Part shown: positions 37,027 through 45,440 of the stretch, piece after piece
Position numbering within the stretch: position 1 is the first letter of the stretch
How the letters are laid out: each line of letters opens with the position of its first letter
Assembly (NCBI GenBank): GCA_026125795.1
Contig: JAHCKM010000001.1
Coordinates: forward strand, 1,488,001 to 1,552,000
DNA: 64,000 bases
Direction of reading: 5' to 3'
Source of the DNA: Burkholderiaceae bacterium
GTDB taxonomy: Bacteria; Pseudomonadota; Gammaproteobacteria; Burkholderiales; Burkholderiaceae_C
Notes under the pieces: model-generated
The model's database searches: none
Seen by the model: the letters and a program-made list of their open reading frames with translations, nothing else
Told to the model about the DNA's origin: nothing
Made by a program: the position numbers and the translations under genes

Positions 37027-37203
37027 AAGCGCAGGCGCAAAGCGCCTGTGCTTCGGCGCAGGCTCACATGGCGCAGCCATGTGAAGGCGCGCAGCGACGG
37101 CCGCAGCCAAAGCGCCACAGGCGCAAAGCGCCTGTGCTTCGGCGCAGGCTCACATGGCGCAGCCATGTGAAGGCGCGCAGCGACGGCCGCAGCCAAAGCG
37201 CAA
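37027..37203. repeat. Compound hairpin repeat, two tandem 86-bp copies
   Basis: Copies run 37032-37117 and 37118-37203 and are identical over about 84 bases. Each has a long stem around CAGGCGC AAA GCGCCTG, then the linker CGGCGCAGGC. A 9-bp stem, TCACATGGC/GCCATGTGA (37064-37084 and 37150-37170), follows, and then AGGCGCGCAGCG and GCAGCCAA. The first stem (AAGCGCAGGCGC) starts directly at the TGA of the upstream gene, as at 21764. Compared with that copy, the middle stem has exchanged a paired C and G, keeping the pairing. The block lies between two genes of the same direction. Confidence 0.85.
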
Positions 37204-37305
37204 AGCGCTCGTGCTTTACGCTGCTTTACACAGGGCCCATCGGGGCGCAACGCGTGCGGCCGACGATGACCACCATCGTTGGACCCACTTCCGAAAGGAT
37301 TCCGC

Positions 37306-37842
37306 ATGCAGACCCAAGCTCTGATTCCCGCATCGCAGCGCGCGCGCCTGATGGTCGCCACGTTGATCGTTGCCGCCGCCGGCGTCTGCGCGTCGATCGC
37401 GCAGGCCCAGCCGGCCGCAGGCCCGCGCGGCGAGGCGCGCCATCACATGCATGGCGGCGGCTTCATGGGCGGGCGCATGCTCGAGCGCGCGCTCGACAGC
37501 GTCAACGCCAGCGCCGAGCAGCGCACCCGCATTCGCGAGATCATGAAGGCGGCCGACGATGACGTGCGCCAACAGCGCCAGGCGACGCGCGGCTATCGCG
37601 AGCAGGCGATGGAGCTGTTCGCGCAGCCCACGGTCGATGCGCGCGCGGTCGAAGCGCTGCGCCAGCAGATGGTGCAGCAGCACGACCAGACCAGCCGGCG
37701 CTGGACGCAGGCGCTGCTCGACGCGAGCGCGGTGCTCACGCCGGAGCAGCGCCAGCAGCTCGCCGAGCGCATGAAGCAGCGTCGCGAGATGATGCAGCGG
37801 CACATGCAGGAGCGCCGCACGCTGGAACAGCCCACGCGCTAA
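37306..37842 (+). CDS. Spy/CpxP-family periplasmic protein
   Basis: A 178-residue exported protein with a signal sequence (LMVATLIVAAAGVCASIAQA, cut after AQA). The mature part has a His/Met/Gly-rich start (HHMHGGGFMGGRM) and a helical Spy-like core ending in the LTxxQ motif LTPEQRQQLAERM and a Met/Arg/Gln-rich tail. Spy and CpxP act as periplasmic chaperones or as brakes on the CpxA sensor, and Met/His richness suggests metal binding. Its place just before an OmpR-type pair argues for a Cpx-like or metal-stress circuit. A ribosome site (GAAAGG) precedes the ATG. Confidence 0.82.
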   Translation: MQTQALIPASQRARLMVATLIVAAAGVCASIAQAQPAAGPRGEARHHMHGGGFMGGRMLERALDSVNASAEQRTRIREIMKAADDDVRQQRQATRGYREQAMELFAQPTVDARAVEALRQQMVQQHDQTSRRWTQALLDASAVLTPEQRQQLAERMKQRREMMQRHMQERRTLEQPTR

Positions 37843-37868
37843 GCTGCGCTGCCCGATGCGCTTGCGAA

Positions 37869-37901
37869 GCGCCGGCGGCCTGCGCAAGCAGGCGCCGGCG
37901 C
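37869..37901 (+). other. Strong hairpin with GNRA loop between spy-like gene and response regulator
   Basis: GCGCCGGC (37869-37876) pairs with GCCGGCGC (37894-37901), and GCCTGC (37878-37883) with GCAGGC (37888-37893). One bulged G lies between, around a GCAA tetraloop. That makes 14 base pairs. No T run follows, so it is more likely an mRNA stabiliser or processing element than a simple terminator. Confidence 0.65.
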
Positions 37902-37917
37902 GTTGCCTGGAACGCCC

Positions 37918-38625
37918 ATGACGCCACGCCTCCTGCTGATCGACGACGATGCGCGCCTGACCACCATGGTGGTCGACTACCTGCAGTCCAACGGCTACGA
38001 GGTCAGCACGGCCGGCACGCTGGCCGCCGGCCGCGAGCGGCTGAAGCAGCAGGTGTATGACGCGCTGCTGCTCGATCTGATGCTGCCCGATGGCGACGGC
38101 CTCGACCTCACGCGCGAGCTGCGCGCCGATGCGCGCACGCGGCGGCTGCCGCTGCTGATGCTCACCGCGCGCGGCGAGCCGCCGGACCGCATCGTCGGCC
38201 TCGAGATCGGCGCCGACGACTACCTGCCCAAGCCGTTCGAGCCGCGCGAGCTGCTGGCGCGCGTCAAGGCGCTGCTGCGGCGCAGCGCCGCCCCGGTGGG
38301 CGACGACGAGGTGATGCGCTTCGGCCGCCTCGAGATCGACCTCGGTGCACGGCAGGCGCGCCTTGATGGCAAGGCCTGCGACCTCACCAGTCACCAGTTT
38401 GACTTGCTGGTGGTGCTGGCGCAGGGCGCCGGCCGCGTGTTGTCGCGCGACCAGATCATGGACGGCCTCAAAGGCCATCCGCTGGAGGCCTTCGACCGCA
38501 GCATCGACGTGCACGTGTCGCGCATCCGCGCCGCGATCGAAGACGATCCCAAGGCCCCCAAGCGGCTGCTCACCGTGCGCGGCGTGGGCTACGTGTTCGC
38601 GCGCAAGCAGGACGCGGAGGCCTGA
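37918..38625 (+). CDS. OmpR-family response regulator
   Basis: A 235-residue regulator. The receiver domain has the acidic pair in LIDDDARL, the phosphorylation site Asp53 (LLDLMLPDGDG) and Lys105 (LPKPFEP). The C-terminal OmpR/PhoB winged helix includes LTSHQFDLLVVLAQ, VLSRDQIMDGL, SIDVHVSRIRAAIEDD and VRGVGYVFA. It is most like CpxR/RstA in this part. The gene is followed 73 bases later by its histidine kinase and preceded by a Spy-like gene, a likely target of the system. Confidence 0.93.
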   Translation: MTPRLLLIDDDARLTTMVVDYLQSNGYEVSTAGTLAAGRERLKQQVYDALLLDLMLPDGDGLDLTRELRADARTRRLPLLMLTARGEPPDRIVGLEIGADDYLPKPFEPRELLARVKALLRRSAAPVGDDEVMRFGRLEIDLGARQARLDGKACDLTSHQFDLLVVLAQGAGRVLSRDQIMDGLKGHPLEAFDRSIDVHVSRIRAAIEDDPKAPKRLLTVRGVGYVFARKQDAEA

Positions 38626-38698
38626 TGTCGGCAAGGCCGCGCGCGCGCAGCCCGCGCCGGGCCGCCCCCAGCTGGCTCACTGGCGCCAAGGGGTCCTC

Positions 38699-40051
38699 GT
38701 GAAGTCGCTGTACCTGCGCATCTGGCTCACGGTGGTGAGCGTGCTGGGCGCGTTTGCCATCGCATCGGGCTGGTTCGTGCAGCGGGCGATCGAGAACGAG
38801 CGTGCGCGCATCGAGAGCACGCAGTCCGAGCGGCTCGGCGCGTGGGCCGAGCTGGTGCAGCGATCGTTGCCGCCGGCCGATGCGCCGGCCGAACAGCAGG
38901 CCGCGGAGCTGCTCGACTGGTCGCAGCGCCTGCGGCTGCCGATGGCGCTCGACGACGCCGCGGGCCGGCGCATTGCGGTGGCCGAAACCTACCTGCGCCG
39001 TGAGGCGGACACCGGACGCAGCGGGCAGGCGGTGCGCCTCGACGACGGCCGCACGCTGTGGGTGATGCGTCCGGGGCGCGTGCGTCTGGCCGCCGGCACA
39101 CCGCCGCCCGGCGCCGCCGTCGAGCGCCCCGGCGCACCGCGTGCCGATGCGCCTGATCGCCGTGCGCCGTCGTTGCGGATGCCGCCACCGTGGCCCTCGG
39201 GCGTGGGCTTGCTGGCGCTGCTGGCGCTGTTGTTCGTCGCCGTGGCGCTCGGCGCCTATCCGGTGGTGCGCAGCCTGACGCGACGCCTGGAGTCGCTGCA
39301 GCGCGGCGTCGAGCGCTTCGGTGCCGGCTCGCTCGGCCAGCGCGTGGACGAGTCCGGCCGCGACGAGGTGGCCAAGGTCGCGCGCAGCTTCAACCAGGCG
39401 GCCGAGCGCATCGAAACGCTGGTGCGCTCGCACCAGAGCCTGCTGGCCAACGCGAGCCACGAGCTGCGCTCGCCGCTGGCGCGCCTGAAGATGGCCATCA
39501 CGATGCTGCCGCAGGCCGAGGGCGCGCAGCGCGACACCTTGCGCCGCGAGGCCGAGGCCAACATCGCCGAGCTCGATGCGCTGGTCGAGGAGGTGCTGCT
39601 GGCCAGCCGGCTCGATGCGGAAGCCTGGACACTCAAGCGCGAGCCGGTCGAGCTGCTCGGCCTGGCTGCCGAAGAGGCCGCGCGCGTCGACGCGCAGGCC
39701 AGCGGCGAGCCGGTCAGCGTGCAGGCCGACGAGCGGCTGCTGCGGCGCGCGCTGCGCAACCTGCTGGAGAACGCGCGACGTTATGGCGCCGGTGCGATCG
39801 ATGCGATCGTCGAGCGTGAGGGGCGGGCGGTGCGCCTGCGCGTGTGCGACCGCGGACCCGGCGTGCCCGAGGCGTTTCGCGAGCGCATCTTCGAGGCGTT
39901 CTTCCGCCTGCCCGGCCATGCCGAACGCGAAGGCGGCGTGGGTCTCGGCCTGAGCCTGGTCAAGCAGATCGCCGAGCGGCACGGCGGCAGCGTGCGCTGC
40001 GAGCCGCGCGATGGCGGCGGCACCTGCTTCGTGATCACGCTGCCGGCGTGA
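38699..40051 (+). CDS. Two-component sensor histidine kinase (CpxA-like)
   Basis: A 450-residue membrane kinase with a GTG start. The first transmembrane helix is at about residues 6-26 (IWLTVVSVLGAFAIASGWF), then a periplasmic sensor of about 135 residues. A second helix lies near 165-187 (SGVGLLALLALLFVAVALGAYPVV), followed by a HAMP domain. The phosphoacceptor is His254 in NASHELRSPLARLK. The ATPase domain has NLLENARRYG, CDRGPGVP and GVGLGLSLVKQI. It pairs with the preceding OmpR-type regulator. The stimulus is not shown by sequence; the Spy-like neighbour suggests envelope or metal stress. Confidence 0.92.
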   Translation: MKSLYLRIWLTVVSVLGAFAIASGWFVQRAIENERARIESTQSERLGAWAELVQRSLPPADAPAEQQAAELLDWSQRLRLPMALDDAAGRRIAVAETYLRREADTGRSGQAVRLDDGRTLWVMRPGRVRLAAGTPPPGAAVERPGAPRADAPDRRAPSLRMPPPWPSGVGLLALLALLFVAVALGAYPVVRSLTRRLESLQRGVERFGAGSLGQRVDESGRDEVAKVARSFNQAAERIETLVRSHQSLLANASHELRSPLARLKMAITMLPQAEGAQRDTLRREAEANIAELDALVEEVLLASRLDAEAWTLKREPVELLGLAAEEAARVDAQASGEPVSVQADERLLRRALRNLLENARRYGAGAIDAIVEREGRAVRLRVCDRGPGVPEAFRERIFEAFFRLPGHAEREGGVGLGLSLVKQIAERHGGSVRCEPRDGGGTCFVITLPA

Positions 40052-40083
40052 TCACGCGGGCGTGGTCGGCGCGCCGGTTGGCG

Positions 40084-40653
40084 TCAGTCCAGCGGCAGCA
40101 CCAGCCGCACGCTCAGCTTGGTGCGTTTCGGCACGTCGCCGCGGGCCTCGCCATCGACCGTGTTGACGGCCCAGCCATGCAGGAAACCCAGTTGGTTGAC
40201 GTTGGCCTTGTTCAGGCCGCGCGACACGTTACCGTAGTTGTATTCGTTGAAGCCCCGGGTGTCGACGACCGCGGTGGCGCTCCAGCACCAGCCGTGCGAC
40301 GCCGCCGGCAGCAGAGCCGCACCGTCGCGGCTTGACGCGAGGGCGCTGGCGCTCGCCAACTGCTGCAGTTCCTTCACGTGCGGCAGCCGCCATGTCACGC
40401 CCGATTGCTCGCTGCGCGCTCGTGCCAGCGCGAGCGCTTCCTGGCGGTCCATGAGCAGCGGCGCGCCGGTGCAGCGCCGGCCGTTCCATGCCGTGCCTTC
40501 GACGCAGCGCGGCCAGGCCATGCGCGCGTCGCGATGGATGACGTAGGCGCCGTCGCCCGACAGTGCCCAGTCGCGCCCTGTCGTTTCTGCGCTGCCGGCG
40601 ATCGTCCACAGACCCAGCCAACAAGACAGCGCCAGCCGACGCCAGGCTCGCAC
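40084..40653 (-). CDS. Exported DUF1566 (Lcl C-terminal domain) protein
   Basis: A 189-residue exported protein. From the GTG at 40653 it opens with a good signal sequence (WRRLALSCWLGLWTIAGSA). GTGs further upstream, including one at 40704, are alternatives. The mature part carries the DUF1566 pattern: LSGDGAYVIHRDARMAWPRC, TWRLPHVKELQQLA and WCWSATAV, with ALALAR between. This domain is found in surface and pilus-associated proteins but has no firm biochemical role. It lies downstream of a two-component kinase, convergent with it. Confidence 0.7.
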   Translation of the reverse strand: MRAWRRLALSCWLGLWTIAGSAETTGRDWALSGDGAYVIHRDARMAWPRCVEGTAWNGRRCTGAPLLMDRQEALALARARSEQSGVTWRLPHVKELQQLASASALASSRDGAALLPAASHGWCWSATAVVDTRGFNEYNYGNVSRGLNKANVNQLGFLHGWAVNTVDGEARGDVPKRTKLSVRLVLPLD

Positions 40654-40809
40654 GGTCAATGCCCCGCGCGCGACGGCGGCGGCACGGCGCACGATGCCCA
40701 ACACGGGGTGGCTTGCACGATCGAAGGCTCCCGGTGTTCTCTTCGGAAGAGACGTTCCGCTCTTTCGGCCGCCGCGTCGCGAAACTGAGGGCGGCGCCCG
40801 TGCCGGCCT

Positions 40810-42240
40810 TCACGTGAGGGCGGTGGACTGGATGCGGGCGCCGGCGCGGCGGTCCTGCATCCACAACAGGACCGACGTCAACACCACGCCGGCGCTGAGC
40901 AGGCCCGCGGTCGCTGCGATCCAGAAGCCGGTGGGTCCTCGCCACGCGGGCGGGGTCATGCCCCACACGTCGAACGCCAGCAGGTAGCCGCCGCCAAGCC
41001 CCAGGCCCCACATGGACAGCACGAACACCACCAGCGATACCACGGTGATCTTCCAGGCGCGCAGCACGAACTGCGCGAAGGTCTGCAGCGCATCGAACAG
41101 GTGGAACAGGCCGACCCAGCTCAGCAGCGTGAGCGCCACCGTGGCCACCGCGGCGTCATGGGTGTACAGGCCGACGATGGCTCCGCGCAGCCCGTACACC
41201 ACCGCGCCGGTGCAGGCCGCCAGCGCCAGCGTCAGCAGCAGTCCGTTGACGCCGAGCCTGCGTGCATCGTGCAGGTTGGCGGCGCCGATGCTCTGCGCCA
41301 CCAGGGTCGACGTGGCGTTGGACAGCGCGAGCGGCATCATGAACATCAGCGACACCAGATTCACCGCGATCTGGTGCCCGGCCACCGGCGTGGCGCCCAG
41401 GCGGGCGATGAAGATCGCCATGAAGGCGAAGCCGGTCACCTCGATCAGGATCGTCAGCCCCATCGGCACGCCGAGCCGCAACAGCGCCAGCAACGACTCG
41501 CGCCGCGGCGCATCGAGCCCGTGGCCGCGCAGGGCGAAGCGGTCGTAGAAGCGGTCCTTGCGCAGCACTGCATAGGCCGCGAGGGCCTGCGCCCACATCG
41601 CGATCAGGGTCGAGATGCCGCAGCCGGTCACGCCGAGCGCCGGGATGCCCACGCTGGGCATGCCGAACACCAAGGCCATCGACAGCGGCACCTTGAGCGC
41701 CAGGCCGCCGAGCTGCAGCACCATCACCGCCTTCGGGCGCGACACCGCGGTGTTGAAGCCGCGGTACACGGTGAACAGCAGCGACGCCGGCAGCGCGAAC
41801 GCCAGCGCGAGCAGGTAGCCGCGGATCTTCGCGTCGACCTCGGGCGCCGCGCGGGCCAGCAGCAGAAAAGGCGCCGGAAACAACAGCAGCAGGCAGCCGA
41901 TCACCGACAGCCCGAGGGCCAGCCACACGCTCTGGTGCAGTTGATGGCCCGCTTCATCCAGGCGTTTGGCGCCGTACAACTGCCCGACGATCGGCCCGAT
42001 CGCCAGCACCACGCCCATCAGACCGATGAACACCGTGATGTACGCAGCCGAACCGACGGCGAAGGCCGCCAGGTCAGTGGCCGAGTGGCGGCCCACCAGC
42101 ACGGTGTCGACCGTGGCAAAGCCCAGCACTGCGAGCTGGCCCACCAGCACCGGCCAGGCCAGCGCCATGATGCGCCGGGTGTCCTCGCGCAGCGAGGCGG
42201 CCGGCTTCGCGGCCGGCGCCTGCGGGCCCGCAGCGATCAT
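40810..42240 (-). CDS. MATE-family multidrug/toxin efflux transporter
   Basis: A 476-residue integral membrane protein with about 12 hydrophobic helices. MATE family marks include ALAWPVLVGQLAVLGFATVDTVLVG in the first helices, IGPIVGQLYGA, and the second-half counterpart LGVPMGLTILIEVTGFAFMAIFIARLG followed by GHQIAVNLVSL. It should export cationic drugs or metabolites in exchange for Na+ or H+. The start ATG at 42240 overlaps the stop of the upstream DUF3717 gene as ATGA. The substrate cannot be predicted. Confidence 0.93.
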   Translation of the reverse strand: MIAAGPQAPAAKPAASLREDTRRIMALAWPVLVGQLAVLGFATVDTVLVGRHSATDLAAFAVGSAAYITVFIGLMGVVLAIGPIVGQLYGAKRLDEAGHQLHQSVWLALGLSVIGCLLLLFPAPFLLLARAAPEVDAKIRGYLLALAFALPASLLFTVYRGFNTAVSRPKAVMVLQLGGLALKVPLSMALVFGMPSVGIPALGVTGCGISTLIAMWAQALAAYAVLRKDRFYDRFALRGHGLDAPRRESLLALLRLGVPMGLTILIEVTGFAFMAIFIARLGATPVAGHQIAVNLVSLMFMMPLALSNATSTLVAQSIGAANLHDARRLGVNGLLLTLALAACTGAVVYGLRGAIVGLYTHDAAVATVALTLLSWVGLFHLFDALQTFAQFVLRAWKITVVSLVVFVLSMWGLGLGGGYLLAFDVWGMTPPAWRGPTGFWIAATAGLLSAGVVLTSVLLWMQDRRAGARIQSTALT

Positions 42241-42701
42241 GAGCGCGCCGCCGCGAGCGGCTCTGGCTGCATCTGCGGATGGTCGACGCCGGTCGCGTGG
42301 CGGGCCCGCTCGGCGTAGCGGTTGAAGCGCCACGCCGTGCCTTGCACCGTGATGCGGCGCCACACCGCGCGTTTTTCGGCCGGCGACAGGCGCGGCCAGT
42401 GCTGCACCTCGTGCTCGGTGCGCCCGCAACCCTTGCACACCGCGTCGCCCTGCGCGGTGGAGCAGATGGCGATGCACGGCGCATCGGGCGTGTGCGCATA
42501 CCAGCCGAGCCAGGCCTCGCGCGCCGCGTGCGGCATGGTGGCTTCGTCGGCCTCGCTCTGGCGGTAATACACCAGCAGCGCATACACCTCGGCCAAGGCC
42601 CGCACCTCGGCGCAGGCCGTGATGCCGTCGGGCGACGGCGAGCGCTCGCGCCACCAGTTGATGGCCGATTCGATGTCGGTGATGTGGATGGCGGCGGCCA
42701 T
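42237..42701 (-). CDS. DUF3717/DUF1289 domain protein
   Basis: A 154-residue protein with two small domains. The N-terminal DUF3717 begins HITDIESAINWWRER. The C-terminal DUF1289 has four cysteines in CIAICSTAQGDAVCKGCGRT, probably a zinc or iron-sulphur site, followed by EVQHWPRLSPAEKRAVWRRI. The function of both domains is unknown; DUF1289 proteins are often called Fe-S proteins. ATG at 42701 is chosen because it opens DUF3717. It is coupled to the MATE gene by a 4-base overlap. Confidence 0.85.
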   Translation of the reverse strand: MAAAIHITDIESAINWWRERSPSPDGITACAEVRALAEVYALLVYYRQSEADEATMPHAAREAWLGWYAHTPDAPCIAICSTAQGDAVCKGCGRTEHEVQHWPRLSPAEKRAVWRRITVQGTAWRFNRYAERARHATGVDHPQMQPEPLAAARS

Positions 42702-42807
42702 GGCAGGGCAGCGGGGCGGCAAGGATACCCGCTCGATATCGGCGCTCCATCGTCCGGCGGGGTGACCGCGCTGTAAGAGGGGCCGCGCGCGAAACGACCA
42801 AGCGGGC

Positions 42808-43617
42808 ATGCATGCACATCGATCGCGACGCTTGCTGCTCGGCGGCGTGATGGCGGGCGCGCTGGCCGCGCCCCTGGTCCACGCACAGCGCTGCAGCGCC
42901 GAGTCGGGTGAGCAGGTTCCGGTGGTGGTGGAGCTGTACACCTCGGAAGGCTGCAACTCCTGCCCGCCGGCCGACCGCTGGCTGTCAACCCTGAAGGACC
43001 GGCCCGGCGTGCTGGCCGCGGCGTTCCATGTGGACTACTGGGATCGCCTCGGGTGGAAAGACCGCTTCGCCAGCGCACGCTACACCGAGCGCCAGGCGCA
43101 GCGGCAGGCGGCCACCGGGTCGCGCTACAGCTACACGCCCCAAGTCGTGGTCAACGGGCGCGACTGGCGGCGCTGGCCCGAGCTGCCGGCGCCTCAGTCG
43201 GCGCCGGGCCGCCCCAAGACGACGGCTCCCCCCCGAGGGAACGCGAGCGAAGCGGGCAAAGGGGTCACTGAGCACAACGCACCGGTGCGCCTGGCGATGC
43301 AGCGCATCGGCGAGCAGGTGGAGCTGCAGGTGCAGCCGCTGCAAGAGACGCGGCAGCGCTTCACGGTGTGGTGGGCCGCGCTCGAGGACGGCCACGTCAG
43401 CGACGTGAAGGCGGGCGAGAACCAGGGCGTGAGGCTGCAGCACGACCACGTGGTGCGGCTTTACGGCAGCAGCGCGCCTTTCAGCGGCCCATGGACTCAG
43501 CGCATTCAGGTGCCGGCGCGCGGCGAAGGCGGTCGCGTGCCGCGCGTGCTCGCGGTGGTGACCGATGCGACGGGCGGTGCAGTGGTGCAGGCGCTGCAGC
43601 TGCGCTGCGCCGGCTGA
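42808..43617 (+). CDS. Exported DUF1223 (thioredoxin-like) protein with an in-frame repeat insertion
   Basis: A 269-residue exported protein. A signal sequence (RRLLLGGVMAGALAAPLVHA) is followed by the DUF1223 thioredoxin-like core: VVELYTSEGCNSCPPADRWL with the redox pair Cys49-Cys52, then VDYWDRLGWKDRF and YTPQVVVNGRDW. At residues 132-156 the sequence turns into a Pro/Gly/Lys-rich run (GRPKTTAPPRGNASEAGKG) coded by what looks like an intergenic-type repeat (43201-43275). After that the family's C-terminal beta domain resumes. The frame is intact, so the protein may still work with an added loop. Confidence 0.82.
   Translation: MHAHRSRRLLLGGVMAGALAAPLVHAQRCSAESGEQVPVVVELYTSEGCNSCPPADRWLSTLKDRPGVLAAAFHVDYWDRLGWKDRFASARYTERQAQRQAATGSRYSYTPQVVVNGRDWRRWPELPAPQSAPGRPKTTAPPRGNASEAGKGVTEHNAPVRLAMQRIGEQVELQVQPLQETRQRFTVWWAALEDGHVSDVKAGENQGVRLQHDHVVRLYGSSAPFSGPWTQRIQVPARGEGGRVPRVLAVVTDATGGAVVQALQLRCAG
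43201..43275 (+). repeat. Intergenic-type repeat embedded in a coding region
   Basis: The stretch GGGCCGCCCCAAG, a C-run followed by GAGGGAACGCGAGCGAAGCG, and GGCAAAGGGG looks like the repeated spacers I associate with genomes of this order, not like protein-coding DNA of its neighbours. It sits in frame inside the DUF1223 gene. Only one copy is seen in the window, so its repeat status rests on recollection. Confidence 0.5.
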
Positions 43618-43630
43618 CCCGCGGGTCAGC
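43613..43630. other. Perfect 18-base palindrome between convergent stops
   Basis: GCTGACCCG followed directly by CGGGTCAGC. It contains the TGA of the DUF1223 gene and ends next to the stop codon of the GMC oxidoreductase gene on the other strand. With only 13 bases between the two stops, it is well placed to end transcription in both directions, though no T run is present. Confidence 0.5.
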
Positions 43631-45265
43631 TCAGGCCGCCACCGCTTCGGCCGGCGCCGTGGCGGCCGCACCGGTGCGGCCGCGGATCATGTCGGCCGCC
43701 TTCTCGGCGATCATGACCGTCGGCGCGTTGGTGTTGCCGCTGACGATGCGCGGCATGATCGACGCGTCGACCACGCGCAGGCCCTGCATGCCGCGCACGC
43801 GCAACTGCGCATCGACCACGTCGAGCGCGCCGGTGCCCATGCGGCACGTGCCCACGGGGTGGTAGATGGTGTCGCCGAAGTTGCGGATGAAGTCTTCGAT
43901 CTGCGCGTCGGTCTGCGCCCGCGCAGACGCCTCGAGCTCCCGACCGGCGTAGCCGGCCAGCGCCGGCTGCTGCACGATGCTTCGCATCAGCTTGAAGCCG
44001 CGCACCAGACGATCGACGTCGTCGCGCTCGGCGAGGAAGTTGGGGTCGATCAGCGGCGCGGCCAGCGGGTCGGCGCTGGCCAGCGTGACGCGGCCGCGGC
44101 TCTTGGGCCGCAAAAGGCACACGTGGCACGAATAGCCGTGCCCGAACACGGTCTTGCGGCCGTGGTCGACCAGCTTGCCGATCACGAAGTGCAGTTGCAG
44201 ATCGGGGGTCGTCTCGTCGGGCCGGCTCTTGATGAAGCCGCCGGCCTCGGCGAAGTTTGTGGTGAGCATGCCGCTGCGGTGTGCGCGCCACTCGAAGACG
44301 CCGCGCAGCACGCGCACGATGCCGCTGAGCGACAAGCCGAACAAGTCCTTCAGGTGCGGCGCGTTCACCACCTGCACGACATCCGGATGGTCCTGCAGGT
44401 GCCGGCCCACGCCGGGCAGGTCGTGGACCAAGGCGATGCCGTGGCGCGCCAGTTCGTCGGCCGGGCCGATGCCCGACAGCATCAGCAACTGGGGCGACTG
44501 CAGCGCGCCGGCGCACAACAGCACCTCGCGTGTCGCGCGCAGGCGCTGCACATGGCCCGCCTGCACGAACTCGACGCCGGTGGCGCGGTGACCTTCGGTG
44601 ACGATGCGCGTGACGCGCACGTCGGTAATCACCTGGAGGTTGGGGCGCACGCGCGCCGGCGCCAGATAGGCCTTGGCGGCGCTGCAGCGCTCGCCGTTGC
44701 GGTGGGTCACCTGGTACAGGCCCACGCCTTCTTGAGTGGCCCCGTTGAAGTCGGCATTCAGCCCATGGCCGGCCTGGCGCGCCGCCTCGACGAACACCGG
44801 TCCAAAGCGGTTCGGGCTGCGCAGGTCCATCACGTTGAGCGGCCCACCGCTGCCGTGCCACGCGTCGGCGCCGCGTTCGTTGTGCTCGGCGCGCCTGAAG
44901 TACGGCAGCACGTCGTCGTAGCTCCAGCCGGGATTGCCTTCGGCGGCCCAATCGTCGTAATCGGTGCGCTGGCCGCGGATGTAGATCATCGCGTTGACCG
45001 AGCTCGAGCCGCCCAGCACCTTGCCGCGCGGCTGGTAGCCGCGCCGGCCGTTCAGTCCGGCTTGCGGCACCGTCTCGAAAGCCCAGTTGGCCTGCCCGTT
45101 CTTCGCCAGCACGGCCAGGCCTGCCGGGCATTGGATCAACACGCTGTTGTCGGGTGGACCGGCTTCGAGCAGGGCCACGCGCACCTGCGGGTCTTCGCTC
45201 AAACGTGCCGCGAGCACGCAGCCGGCCGAGCCACCACCGACGATCAGGTAATCGAACGCTTGCAC
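43631..45265 (-). CDS. GMC-family FAD oxidoreductase (choline/alcohol dehydrogenase-like)
   Basis: A 544-residue flavoprotein. The FAD dinucleotide site is YLIVGGGSAGCVLAARL at the N-terminus. GMC signatures are KVLGGSSSVNAMIYIRG and the second signature GALQSPQLLMLSGIGP. The catalytic His is in YHPVGTCRMG, with Asn in NTNAPTVMIAEKAAD. It resembles choline dehydrogenase (BetA) and alkyl or polyethylene-glycol alcohol dehydrogenases; the substrate is not clear. The GTG start at 45265 is chosen because it lies close to the FAD motif. It diverges from a Bug-type receptor gene. Confidence 0.9.
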   Translation of the reverse strand: MQAFDYLIVGGGSAGCVLAARLSEDPQVRVALLEAGPPDNSVLIQCPAGLAVLAKNGQANWAFETVPQAGLNGRRGYQPRGKVLGGSSSVNAMIYIRGQRTDYDDWAAEGNPGWSYDDVLPYFRRAEHNERGADAWHGSGGPLNVMDLRSPNRFGPVFVEAARQAGHGLNADFNGATQEGVGLYQVTHRNGERCSAAKAYLAPARVRPNLQVITDVRVTRIVTEGHRATGVEFVQAGHVQRLRATREVLLCAGALQSPQLLMLSGIGPADELARHGIALVHDLPGVGRHLQDHPDVVQVVNAPHLKDLFGLSLSGIVRVLRGVFEWRAHRSGMLTTNFAEAGGFIKSRPDETTPDLQLHFVIGKLVDHGRKTVFGHGYSCHVCLLRPKSRGRVTLASADPLAAPLIDPNFLAERDDVDRLVRGFKLMRSIVQQPALAGYAGRELEASARAQTDAQIEDFIRNFGDTIYHPVGTCRMGTGALDVVDAQLRVRGMQGLRVVDASIMPRIVSGNTNAPTVMIAEKAADMIRGRTGAAATAPAEAVAA

Positions 45266-45440
45266 AACGCGGGCCTCAAGAGTGCCCCAGGCGCCTCGCC
45301 GCCGTCGCCGAGGGGAGCTGAGTCGACTCGGTAGCGGCCCTTCGTTGGCCCGGGACGTGGCGGGCATGATATCGGTGCCCCCGATGCCCGGATTGGAGCG
45401 TCCCCTCTACAGTCGACGCATGACGTGCACGAGGTGGACG

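Noticed and set aside
37027-37203. CRISPR array
   Set aside because: The two 86-base units are adjacent with no unique spacers, are too long for CRISPR repeats, and no cas gene is near.
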